This document shows, piece after piece, positions 43,570 through 50,927 of a DNA stretch of 64,000 nucleotides. The stretch is from Winogradskyella sp. MH6. GTDB taxonomy: Bacteria > Bacteroidota > Bacteroidia > Flavobacteriales > Flavobacteriaceae. The translations under genes and the position numbers were made by a program. Position 1 is the stretch's first letter, and every line of letters starts with the position of its first letter. The notes under the pieces were generated by a model. That model had not been told where the DNA came from. It saw only the letters and a list, made by a program, of their open reading frames with translations, and did no database searches. The stretch is taken from the NCBI RefSeq assembly GCF_022810765.1, contig NZ_CP094494.1, positions 2,356,001 to 2,420,000 on the forward strand, written 5' to 3'.

Positions 43570-44295
43570 TTATTCTTTTAATTGTATTACTATTCCACCA
43601 AATCTTGCTTCTTCTGCATAGAATTCTTTTCCGTTGATATAGCATAGTTCAGAGTCATACTTTTCTTTTTGTCCAGTTCCAAAATAATATCCTTGACAAC
43701 CTGAACCGGTTATATGCGAATTAAAGAACTCTACTTTTTTTCCATTTAAATCTGTTATTTGTAGGCTACAAGTATGGCAAATAGATTTTGGATATCTTTG
43801 GTCAAAACCTTTTTCTTTTCCGCAATTTGAACAATAGGTTTTAAGCTTTTTACTTTCGTTTAGTATAAATTCACTTTTTTCTTTATTGCTTAAAACAAAA
43901 TTATCCCATCTTGCTATTATAAAATTTTCATTATCCGAAAATTCCATTCGATGTCTTAATTCATTTGTAGTCTGCACAATTAGAGGTGTTAATTCCTCAA
44001 TATAATCTTCTATATTTATTACTTGATTTGGACTATATTCAAGATACCATTCTTTGTTTTGTGTAATGAATTTCCAAAGTTCAGTTATTGAACTAAACCT
44101 CTTTCGAAAAACAAATTTTAATTTCGGTTCAGTCGAATAATTTGATTTGTTCATTCCGAATGAATATTCAATTTTTTTAGATGAATATTTATTTAGAATG
44201 AAACTGCTGTTCTTTTTGATAATTTTATACCAAACAAGTTTATCACTTTTAGATAAATATTTTATTTTTTTTAAAAATTTAGTAAGAATGTTCAT
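43570..44295 (-). CDS. Cassette-borne unknown protein with zinc-ribbon pairs
   Basis: The product has 241 residues and no signal peptide. The N-terminus is basic, the middle (about 60-130) is helical and aromatic-rich, and CxxC pairs at 155/158 and 173/176 (YCSNCGKE ... ICHTCSLQ) suggest a zinc ribbon. A beta-rich C-terminus follows (HITGSGCQGYYFGTGQKEKYD). No family was recognised. It is the first cassette in transcription order. No promoter of its own was identified. Confidence 0.7.
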   Translation of the reverse strand: MNILTKFLKKIKYLSKSDKLVWYKIIKKNSSFILNKYSSKKIEYSFGMNKSNYSTEPKLKFVFRKRFSSITELWKFITQNKEWYLEYSPNQVINIEDYIEELTPLIVQTTNELRHRMEFSDNENFIIARWDNFVLSNKEKSEFILNESKKLKTYCSNCGKEKGFDQRYPKSICHTCSLQITDLNGKKVEFFNSHITGSGCQGYYFGTGQKEKYDSELCYINGKEFYAEEARFGGIVIQLKE

Positions 44296-44307
44296 TTCTC
44301 AAATTAT

Positions 44308-44350
44308 GCCCAACAACTGGATATAGATATTAACTATATCCACGTTATAT
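44308..44350 (-). mobile_element. Leading-edge attC-like site of the cassette array (short or degenerate)
   Basis: GCCCAAC (44308-44314) lies 12 bp before the start of the zinc-ribbon gene on the minus strand, within the AATTATGCCCAAC sequence shared with 43425-43437. The neighbouring 44318-44342 is a hairpin TGGATATAG-ATATTAA-CTATATCCA. The expected opposite box is replaced by CGTTATA, so the site is a short or decayed variant. Confidence 0.55.
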
Positions 44351-44378
44351 GTTTTATTGTTACAATTTACAGAAAATA

Positions 44379-44408
44379 AAAACCACTAATAAAGACATTA
44401 GTGGTTTT
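44379..44408. terminator. Terminator of the sigma/anti-sigma operon
   Basis: A perfect 12-bp stem AAAACCACTAAT/ATTAGTGGTTTT with a 6-base loop, and A/T tracts on both sides, lies between the cassette array and the anti-sigma gene. Confidence 0.85.
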
Positions 44409-44434
44409 TTATCAATAGTATTTGTGTTTTTTAG

Positions 44435-45226
44435 TTATGGAGTAGAGGCCACTACACCAAGCGTATAGAGTTGCTCCATTGTTGGGCTTTCGCTACCACC
44501 TGCAGGTTCTAGAGTAATACCAAAGGCCTGACTTTCGTTAGCATTGGCAATGGTAAATATTTTGTTGTCGTCTGTGTTAAAGTCGTCAATAGTACCTAAG
44601 CTTGTTGGTGTTAACGGATTTAGTGTTAAAGACCATACTTGCCATACCTTACCTTCTGGTGCGTTTGGTAAACCTTCACCATCTAGGTAAATGGTGTTGT
44701 CGGCTTTGTTCCAATACACTTTAGCATAGGTAGCAGCATAGTCGCCTTGGCCACCTAATGGTACTGCGATAATATCTTTATCTCTAATGGCATCTAACAG
44801 ATTTTTGGTTGCTGCAAGATCGCCTCTGGCTTCCTCAATTTGTATCTCAAGATATTGTTTTTCGGTAGAAACGGTTTGTAGTTCTTCTTCAACCTTGTTT
44901 TTGTTGTTGAGAGTCCATAATAAACCACCAGCCAATAATATAGAAGCTGCCCAGCCTGTGTAAGAAATCCAATTAGGTTTTCTTGGTTTTAGGTCTACAA
45001 CTTTTGTGTCTGTGTTTAATTTGCCTTTAAACGATTCAAAATCTATAGCATGTGGAGATACTGCTCCTGTAAGTTTTACAACGGCTGCTTCTATTTCTAA
45101 TACTTCTTGTAATATTTCAGGATGTTGTTGCATCAAGTCATAAACTTCCTGATTTTCTTTTTCAGAAAGCTTACCTGCTACGTAGAGCTCTAAAATACCC
45201 GATTCTATGTATGCCTTTATATCCAT
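44435..45226 (-). CDS. Membrane anti-sigma factor, RskA-like
   Basis: The product has 263 residues. The N-terminal cytoplasmic anti-sigma domain (about 1-60) contains IESGILELYVAGKLSEKENQEVYDLM. One membrane helix follows near 87-106 (WISYTGWAASILLAGGLLW), then a coiled-coil stretch (about 110-145). The extracytoplasmic RskA domain (about 155-260) contains KVYWNKADNTIYLDGEGLP and GKVWQVWSL. It should hold the ECF sigma factor encoded 1 bp upstream until a signal triggers release or proteolysis. Confidence 0.87.
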   Translation of the reverse strand: MDIKAYIESGILELYVAGKLSEKENQEVYDLMQQHPEILQEVLEIEAAVVKLTGAVSPHAIDFESFKGKLNTDTKVVDLKPRKPNWISYTGWAASILLAGGLLWTLNNKNKVEEELQTVSTEKQYLEIQIEEARGDLAATKNLLDAIRDKDIIAVPLGGQGDYAATYAKVYWNKADNTIYLDGEGLPNAPEGKVWQVWSLTLNPLTPTSLGTIDDFNTDDNKIFTIANANESQAFGITLEPAGGSESPTMEQLYTLGVVASTP

Positions 45227-45227
45227 A

Positions 45228-45758
45228 TTACAATACCATATCCCTTAATTGCTGAATACAGTTTCTATTTCTTGTTTTTATTGTGCCAATGGGCATTTTT
45301 AATTCTTCGGAAGCTTCCTTTTGCGTAAATCCTTTAAAGTATAATAGTTCTATAACTTCCTTACATTTTTGGCCAAGGTTAGTCACAAACTTTTTAATTC
45401 CGATAGCATCTGTGCTGCTATCTAAATTATCATTGCTTGTTATACTATCTACGAAATAATCGGAGTTGAGGTTTTGTTTAGATTTTTTATAGGCTTTAGA
45501 CCTTGTCATATCTATAGCTGCATTACGTGCTATATTTAATATCCACGTAAAGAAACGTCCTTTTTTTGAAGAATAAGTATCTGCTTTATGCCATGCTTTT
45601 ATAAAGACATCTTGCATAATTTCGTCGGCAATATCAGCATCTTTTACAATATTGTAAACCACACCATGTATACTACGACTGTACATGTCGTAGAGTTTTT
45701 TGAATGCAACTTGGTTTTTAGATTGAAATTGCTGTACTAAAGTTTCTAATTCGGCCAT
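45228..45758 (-). CDS. ECF sigma factor partnered with RskA-like anti-sigma
   Basis: The product has 176 residues from the ATG at 45758 (MAELETLVQQF). An in-frame TTG at 45788 would add ten residues. Region 2 shows DADIADEIMQDVFIKAWHKADTY and the segment GRFFTWILNIARNAAIDMTRSK. Region 4 has CKEVIELLYFKGFTQKEASEELKMPIGTIKTR. It is coupled to the anti-sigma gene and may form one unit with the upstream YceI gene, 103 bp away. SigK/SigW-type ECF factors respond to envelope or oxidative stress; the signal here is unknown. Confidence 0.88.
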   Translation of the reverse strand: MAELETLVQQFQSKNQVAFKKLYDMYSRSIHGVVYNIVKDADIADEIMQDVFIKAWHKADTYSSKKGRFFTWILNIARNAAIDMTRSKAYKKSKQNLNSDYFVDSITSNDNLDSSTDAIGIKKFVTNLGQKCKEVIELLYFKGFTQKEASEELKMPIGTIKTRNRNCIQQLRDMVL

Positions 45759-45861
45759 ATGAGACTTGCTTAGAATTTTTGCAGACAAGGGGAAGTATTA
45801 GTACTGCAATAGCTCTAGCTATTTTTTTTAGTTAGTGTTTTGTTTAGATTTATAAATATAG

Positions 45862-46488
45862 TTATTCTTCTCTTAAATAGGTGCTTACTTCAATGGCAAC
45901 TTCTTCCCATGTTTTACTTACACCATCTGGTCCTTTATGAAGATCAAAACATACTTTATTTAAGGATTCTAAGGCACCTAAAGCATTCCAATCTTTTAAC
46001 TGCATTACTGCTGTCATTTTTACACGTCTTTCGTCTGTAATAGAGACCTCTAGTGGTAAGTCGTTAGTAACACCGTTCATAGTAATAGATGCAATATATT
46101 TACCATCTACATGTTTTATTGTACCTCCAATAAGTTCTGGATCTACCATAACACCAAAGAAAGAAGCTTTTAATTTTGCGTCTCTAGTTTCGTCTTTTGT
46201 AAATAAACTGCTAATCGGAATAGAAAATTCTAAACCATTTAGAGCTTCCTCTGGAGTAGCTCCTTTTTTGTCATCAAAATTCACTGTTGTAAACTGTCCA
46301 CCAACTGGAGTTTTTTCAGTGGTTTTATAGGCCGTCCAGTTTACTGTAGTTGCATCGGGTTTTGCAACATATAATACTTCTGGAGTTTTAGTTTCATCTT
46401 TAGATTCTTCAGTATTTGATTTTTCATTTTTACAAGCTGTAAAAAGGATAATAGCAAGTGAAAGAATTGTAAATTTAAAATATTTCAT
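45862..46488 (-). CDS. YceI-like lipoprotein
   Basis: This 208-residue protein has a lipoprotein signal (LAIILFTAC, Cys19) and then a YceI lipocalin-type domain (about 45-205). Recognisable segments are DATTVNWTAYKTTEKTPVGG, FTTVNFD, SIPISSLFTKDETRDAKLK and VCFDLHKGPDGVSKTWEEV. YceI proteins bind isoprenoids such as polyprenyl or quinone-like molecules. It lies upstream of the ECF sigma gene on the same strand, so it may be a target or sensor in that circuit, which is an inference. Confidence 0.88.
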   Translation of the reverse strand: MKYFKFTILSLAIILFTACKNEKSNTEESKDETKTPEVLYVAKPDATTVNWTAYKTTEKTPVGGQFTTVNFDDKKGATPEEALNGLEFSIPISSLFTKDETRDAKLKASFFGVMVDPELIGGTIKHVDGKYIASITMNGVTNDLPLEVSITDERRVKMTAVMQLKDWNALGALESLNKVCFDLHKGPDGVSKTWEEVAIEVSTYLREE

Positions 46489-46685
46489 AGTTGTTTTTTA
46501 GTTTTTAGTAAAGTTAAGGATATAAGATTTCTGATGCAAATAGAGTCTCGTTAATATTTAAAATTAAAAGGAAATAAGATACATACTAACAAGGTATTTT
46601 TTTATTAAAAAGTACTTTTTTATGGGTTTAAAAACCATCTTAAATACTTCATATATTGGCATTTATCTGTTAATTAAAAAGTTAC

Positions 46686-46729
46686 ATGACAAAAATCATA
46701 TTTTATACAGTTGCTTACGACTAATTTTG
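46686..46729 (+). promoter_or_regulatory. Fnr-type activator site and -7 box of hemN
   Basis: ATGACAAAAATCAT (46686-46699) is centred 29.5 bp upstream of TAATTTTG (46722-46729), an exact -7 match. The ATG is 19 bp after the box. No -33 element is needed if the activator sits at about -41.5. Confidence 0.75.
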
Positions 46730-46748
46730 ACCTTAGACAAGGTAAATT

Positions 46749-48113
46749 ATGTGTCAAAAATTAGTAAATAAATACAATGTGGCAGGTCCACGTTATACCA
46801 GTTATCCAACGGTTCCGTATTGGAATGCTGAGACATTTTCATTGCAACAATGGAAACACGTTTTAAAGCAATCTTTTGATGAATCTAATGCAGAAGAGGG
46901 GATAAGCTTGTACTTGCACCTACCATTTTGTGAAAGCCTTTGCACATTTTGCGGATGCCATAAGCGTATTACTAAAAGGCATGAGGTTGAGCTACCATAC
47001 ATAAAAGCTGTGCTAAAAGAATGGCAATTGTACCGAGATTTATTAGGTGCAAAACCAACAATAAAAGAATTGCATCTTGGCGGAGGTACACCAACATTTT
47101 TTTCGCCAGAAAATTTAACCTTCCTCATTACCGAATTGCTTAGAGTATCTAATCTAGCAGAGGATTATGAGTTTTCGTTTGAAGGACACCCAAATAATAC
47201 CACTTCAGAGCATTTACAAGCACTTTTCAATTTAGGCTTTAGACGAGTAAGTTTTGGAGTTCAGGATTATAATTTAAAAGTTCAGAAGGCTATAAATCGT
47301 ATTCAACCTTTTGAAAATGTAAAGCGTGCTACAGAAACAGCCAGAGCTATTGGTTATACATCTGTTGGGCATGATATTATTTTTGGCTTACCATTTCAAA
47401 CAGAAGCTGACGTTATAGAAACCATAAATAAAACCGAAGCTTTAATGCCAGATCGTATAGCATTTTATAGTTACGCACATGTACCTTGGATAAAAGGTAA
47501 TGGACAACGAGGTTTTAAAGATGAGGATTTGCCAACAGCAGAATCTAAGCGCAAGCAATACGAAACAGGTAAATCTCTTTTAGAGAAAGTTGGTTATACC
47601 GAAATAGGCATGGATCATTTTGCACTAAAAACAGATGGACTCTATAAAGCCATGCAAAACGAAACTATGCATCGTAATTTTATGGGTTATACTGCATCTA
47701 AAACCCAAGCGATGATTGGGTTGGGTGTGTCTTCTATAAGCGATAGTTGGTATGGTTTTGCGCAAAATGTAAAATCTATTGAAGAGTATTATAACCTGTT
47801 AGAAAATAATATAATTCCGGTTTATAGAGGACATATTTTAAACGAAGAAGACCTTAAAATAAGAAAACACATTCTCAACCTAATGTGCCACTTTAAAACG
47901 TCTTGGTTACAACCAGATCTAATGTTTGATGAATTACCGGAGGTACTTGTTAAACTAAAAGAATTAGAACAAGACGGTTTAATTGAGTTTGCAAGAAAAC
48001 AGATAACCGTAACTGAAAAAGGGAAACCTTTTATTAGAAATATTTGTATGGCTTTTGATTTGCTACTGCAACGTAAAAAGCCAGATACTCAACTATTTTC
48101 AATGACCATTTAA
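46749..48113 (+). CDS. hemN: Oxygen-independent coproporphyrinogen III oxidase
   Basis: This 454-residue radical SAM enzyme converts coproporphyrinogen III to protoporphyrinogen IX without oxygen in heme synthesis. The iron-sulfur motif is CESLCTFCGC (CxxxCxxCxC), whose fourth cysteine marks HemN and not HemW. The N-terminus KYNVAGPRYTSYPTVPYW is HemN-specific. ELHLGGGTPTFF and VSFGVQD follow, and the helical C-terminus (MCHFKTSW) is present. The promoter carries an Fnr-like site, matching anaerobic need. It is 12 bp before a usp gene. Confidence 0.95.
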   Translation: MCQKLVNKYNVAGPRYTSYPTVPYWNAETFSLQQWKHVLKQSFDESNAEEGISLYLHLPFCESLCTFCGCHKRITKRHEVELPYIKAVLKEWQLYRDLLGAKPTIKELHLGGGTPTFFSPENLTFLITELLRVSNLAEDYEFSFEGHPNNTTSEHLQALFNLGFRRVSFGVQDYNLKVQKAINRIQPFENVKRATETARAIGYTSVGHDIIFGLPFQTEADVIETINKTEALMPDRIAFYSYAHVPWIKGNGQRGFKDEDLPTAESKRKQYETGKSLLEKVGYTEIGMDHFALKTDGLYKAMQNETMHRNFMGYTASKTQAMIGLGVSSISDSWYGFAQNVKSIEEYYNLLENNIIPVYRGHILNEEDLKIRKHILNLMCHFKTSWLQPDLMFDELPEVLVKLKELEQDGLIEFARKQITVTEKGKPFIRNICMAFDLLLQRKKPDTQLFSMTI

Positions 48114-48125
48114 AACACTAACACC

Positions 48126-48959
48126 ATGAAAAAGATAATTGTACCTATAGATTTTTCAGAGTATTCAGAGTATGCTTTGGAAGCAGCTGCGAACCTGGCT
48201 CAAAAATACGGTTCAGAACTCATAGTATTGCATATGCTAGAGTTGTCTAATGCTATATTAACAGCTAATGGAAATTCTATTAACGAGGAAGCAGTTTTTT
48301 ATCTAAAACTAGCAGAGCAAAAGTTTGATGCCTTTTTAGATAGACCATATTTAGAAGGTATAAAAGTTACACCTATTGTAAAGCATTTTAAGGTTTGGAG
48401 TGAGGTTAACGATGTAGCTAATGAGCATCATGCCAACCTTATTGTAATGGGTTCTCAAGGTGCAAGTGGTGTTAAGGAAGTGATAGTGGGTTCTAATACC
48501 GAAAAAGTGGTGCGTCATTCAGATATCCCAGTATTGGTAATAAAGCATAACCCAATATTATTAGATTTTGAAAATGGAGTATTTGCCAGTGATTTTACAG
48601 ACGAAGCTATTACACCATACCTTAACGCAAGAAAAACTTTTGAAAAAATAGGAGTGACTATGCATCTGGTTTATGTTAACTCACCAGATGGTAATTTTAG
48701 GAGCTCAACAGAAATAGATAAACGTATTTCTTTATTCCTTAAAAAGGCTGATGGTGATTTAGATAATCTTGAAAACGTACATATTGTATCCGATTATTCC
48801 ATTGAAAAAGGCATTTTGAATTTTGCCAATACAATAGGTGCTGATTTAATTGCTGTTGCAACACATGGCAGAAAAGGCTTGGCACATTTCTTTGAAGGAA
48901 GTATTTCTGAAGACATTGCCAATCATTCTACATTACCAGTAATGACCTTTAAAATATAG
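48126..48959 (+). CDS. Universal stress protein with two Usp domains, hemN operon
   Basis: This 277-residue protein has tandem UspA domains. Domain 1 starts KKIIVPIDFSEYSEYALEA and carries the nucleotide-binding segment IVMGSQGASGVKEVIVGSNT. Domain 2 ends VATHGRKGLAHFFEGSISEDIANHS. It is co-transcribed with hemN and so is probably induced at low oxygen, as many Usp proteins are. It is a close paralogue of the protein at 25096 throughout its length. A terminator follows. Confidence 0.88.
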   Translation: MKKIIVPIDFSEYSEYALEAAANLAQKYGSELIVLHMLELSNAILTANGNSINEEAVFYLKLAEQKFDAFLDRPYLEGIKVTPIVKHFKVWSEVNDVANEHHANLIVMGSQGASGVKEVIVGSNTEKVVRHSDIPVLVIKHNPILLDFENGVFASDFTDEAITPYLNARKTFEKIGVTMHLVYVNSPDGNFRSSTEIDKRISLFLKKADGDLDNLENVHIVSDYSIEKGILNFANTIGADLIAVATHGRKGLAHFFEGSISEDIANHSTLPVMTFKI

Positions 48960-49000
48960 TTCTTGATGTTTATTAGTTAGTGTTATTAATATCAAGTTAA

Positions 49001-49030
49001 AACGCCAAAGATCATGGGCTTTGGCGTTTT
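49001..49030. terminator. Terminator after hemN-usp
   Basis: A perfect 11-bp stem AAACGCCAAAG/CTTTGGCGTTT with an 8-base loop is followed by a T-rich tract. Confidence 0.9.
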
Positions 49031-49063
49031 TTATTTTTTACAATGATTTGTTAGAATTTGGTA

Positions 49064-49627
49064 TTAAAAGCGATATCCAAGTCTTAAGTGTAAGTTTAAA
49101 GCAACCCCATTTTTGTCTGGCATAATTACGTTCTCTTTTTCAAATAAGTGGTAATAGCCAATCCCAATACCTGTTTCGTAAGTAAAATGTTTACCCACAT
49201 TGCGGCGAATTCCCCAAGTAGGTATAATGCTAATATCTGAAATAAATACAGTGTAATTAGGTAAAGATCCTAGGACTAAATCTGGGTGATAGGTAGTTTT
49301 AATTGATAGGAAGTTTCCACTATTGCCATCTATGCGTCTATTTTTGTCAACTCTTTTATTAAGGTTGTAGTACCATCTTGGTTCTAAAGTTATTGCTGGT
49401 ACCATGATAAAACTCTTTGACCCAACAAAATTTTCACCAAAAATAGCAGCGTCTAAGCCAAGTTCACTTCTTAGTGCAATGGAGTTTGTTAGTTTAGACT
49501 CGTTATGTGCCCAAATACCAAGGAAACCAATCTGAATCCCAAAAGTAGATTTCTCTACACTAGCATCTTGTGCTGCTATTTTAAATACTGAAAGTGTTAA
49601 GACTAGGGCGAAAAGAAATTGTTTCAT
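49064..49627 (-). CDS. Predicted outer-membrane beta-barrel protein
   Basis: The product has 187 residues from the ATG at 49627, where a signal peptide begins (MKQFLFALVLTLSVFKIAAQ). The mature part has alternating beta strands, with FGIQIGFLGIWAHNE near 28, PAITLEPRWYYNLNKRV near 75, and a C-terminal aromatic strand ending LHLRLGYRF. This is a typical small outer-membrane barrel. It is 75 bp after the SafE-like gene and may be the last gene of the cco operon or separate. The function is unknown. Confidence 0.7.
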   Translation of the reverse strand: MKQFLFALVLTLSVFKIAAQDASVEKSTFGIQIGFLGIWAHNESKLTNSIALRSELGLDAAIFGENFVGSKSFIMVPAITLEPRWYYNLNKRVDKNRRIDGNSGNFLSIKTTYHPDLVLGSLPNYTVFISDISIIPTWGIRRNVGKHFTYETGIGIGYYHLFEKENVIMPDKNGVALNLHLRLGYRF

Positions 49628-49702
49628 ATAACTATTGATTGATAATTGATACTGCAATAATACCAAAAATGTCAATCGAAAATAATTTAGTGGATTTTAA
49701 TT

Positions 49703-50404
49703 TTAATGGCAGTCAATGGCGCTAGTTGCCATTTCAACTACAGGAGCAGGAGAGATGTAAGGAATGCCCAATCCTAATCCTCTAAGAATGAATAAAACAC
49801 CGATTAGAACTACAAAAACAGGAATAGCTTTTTGGATGCGCTGTTTTATAGTTTGATTCAAAAATTTACCTAAATAAATGGCTGAGGTCATTAATGGAAC
49901 AGTACCTAAGCCAAATAAAATCATATAAAAACTACCTTGTAATAAACTGCCTGTGGCAATAGTACCAAACACTGCCATATACACCAAGCCACAAGGTAAA
50001 AATCCATTAAGGAAGCCTATGGTTAAAAATGTATCTGGTGTTTTTTTCTTTAATGCTTGACCAAGGTTAGACTTTACTTTAGAAATAACTTTGTTAAGAG
50101 GTTTAGATAAGTTGTATTTAGCAAAAGTTCTATAAGGAATAAGTACAACCACAATCATCAATATGCCTATTGCTATAGAAAGTTGTTGTTGTATTCCAAA
50201 GAGGTTAAGGCTTTTGCCGAGTAAGCCAAAGACTAGACCAATTAAACTATAAGCTAATAACCTGCCAATGTGGTAAACACCAATTTGAGATACTTTTTTA
50301 AATGAATTAGAACGATCTACCGGCAACATAAAGGCTATTGGTCCACACATACCAACGCAGTGCAAACTACCCAATAAACCCAATATAAATGCCGAATATA
50401 ACAT
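49703..50404 (-). CDS. SafE/TauE-like membrane protein of the cco operon
   Basis: This 233-residue protein has about six helices. It has the motifs GLLGSLHCVGMCGPIAFML (residues 9-27) and GFLNGFLPCGLVYMAVFG (near 127-144), with Cys and His in membrane positions that could bind copper. This subgroup is annotated as a sulfite exporter, but members next to cbb3 oxidase genes are more likely to act in copper supply or oxidase assembly. It starts 1 bp after ccoH and ends with a metal-like tail (AIDCH). Confidence 0.82.
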   Translation of the reverse strand: MLYSAFILGLLGSLHCVGMCGPIAFMLPVDRSNSFKKVSQIGVYHIGRLLAYSLIGLVFGLLGKSLNLFGIQQQLSIAIGILMIVVVLIPYRTFAKYNLSKPLNKVISKVKSNLGQALKKKTPDTFLTIGFLNGFLPCGLVYMAVFGTIATGSLLQGSFYMILFGLGTVPLMTSAIYLGKFLNQTIKQRIQKAIPVFVVLIGVLFILRGLGLGIPYISPAPVVEMATSAIDCH

Positions 50405-50405
50405 A

Positions 50406-50852
50406 CTAATAGTCTATTTCTTTCTTAAACAAGTAAGCTTCGTTATTGTATGTCCAATCTATGTTAATGTTCCAGCGACCATCTAACAATTTGTTGTCAG
50501 GTATGAGCAAATTGTGATCAGATAATGAAATAGGAATTTCAAAATCTAACTTCTTGTTAGATGGTCTGTATAGGAACACTGAACCTTTGATTTTTTTTAC
50601 ATCTAAGTCTTTAGGAAATTCAACAAGGATACCCTCTTTGGTTTTTTTCCAAGTAATATCTGTTTTAAGGCTTTTAGAATTTTTTTCTTTATCAATATTT
50701 GATTGAAATTTTAATTCTTGCTGATAGTAATCTTCAACTACCAAATCATGGTCATACTTGTCATTAGTAGCCATGTTAACTACAAAATACATAATAAAGC
50801 CTATAAAACCTGCAAAGGCTATAACTATTGCTGTTCCCCAATTTACTTTCAT
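50406..50852 (-). CDS. ccoH: cbb3 oxidase assembly protein CcoH/FixH
   Basis: This 148-residue protein has one N-terminal membrane helix (about 5-25, WGTAIVIAFAGFIGFIMYFVV) and a periplasmic beta domain of FixH type (YDHDLVVEDYYQQELKFQSNID near 33). In proteobacteria FixH/CcoH helps assemble cbb3 oxidase. Two short palindromes lie in the 75-bp gap between ccoG and this gene. Confidence 0.85.
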   Translation of the reverse strand: MKVNWGTAIVIAFAGFIGFIMYFVVNMATNDKYDHDLVVEDYYQQELKFQSNIDKEKNSKSLKTDITWKKTKEGILVEFPKDLDVKKIKGSVFLYRPSNKKLDFEIPISLSDHNLLIPDNKLLDGRWNINIDWTYNNEAYLFKKEIDY

Positions 50853-50860
50853 ATCTTTAC

Positions 50861-50925
50861 TTCCTGCGAACGTAGGAATCTCCTTTTTTTAAGATCTGCT
50901 AGGTTTTCAAAACCCGTAAGGTCTT
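50861..50925. repeat. Two short palindromes between ccoG and ccoH
   Basis: 50891-50925 is a 35-bp imperfect palindrome whose core is AGGTTTTCAAAACCC and whose ends are AAGATC/GGTCTT. 50861-50878 is TTCCTGCGAACGTAGGAA, an 18-bp near-perfect palindrome 8 bp before the ccoH ATG. Both look like short interspersed palindromic repeats, and could act as RNA hairpins within the operon transcript. Confidence 0.6.
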
Positions 50926-50927
50926 TG

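Noticed and set aside
45808..45823. AATAGCT-CT-AGCTATT hairpin followed by T run, as a terminator
   Set aside because: The T run lies on the plus strand, where no gene ends. On the minus strand (YceI to sigma) no T run follows, so it would not terminate that transcript.
46749..48113. HemW or another radical SAM protein instead of HemN
   Set aside because: The CxxxCxxCxC motif with the fourth cysteine, the 454-residue length and the YTSYPT N-terminus are those of HemN.
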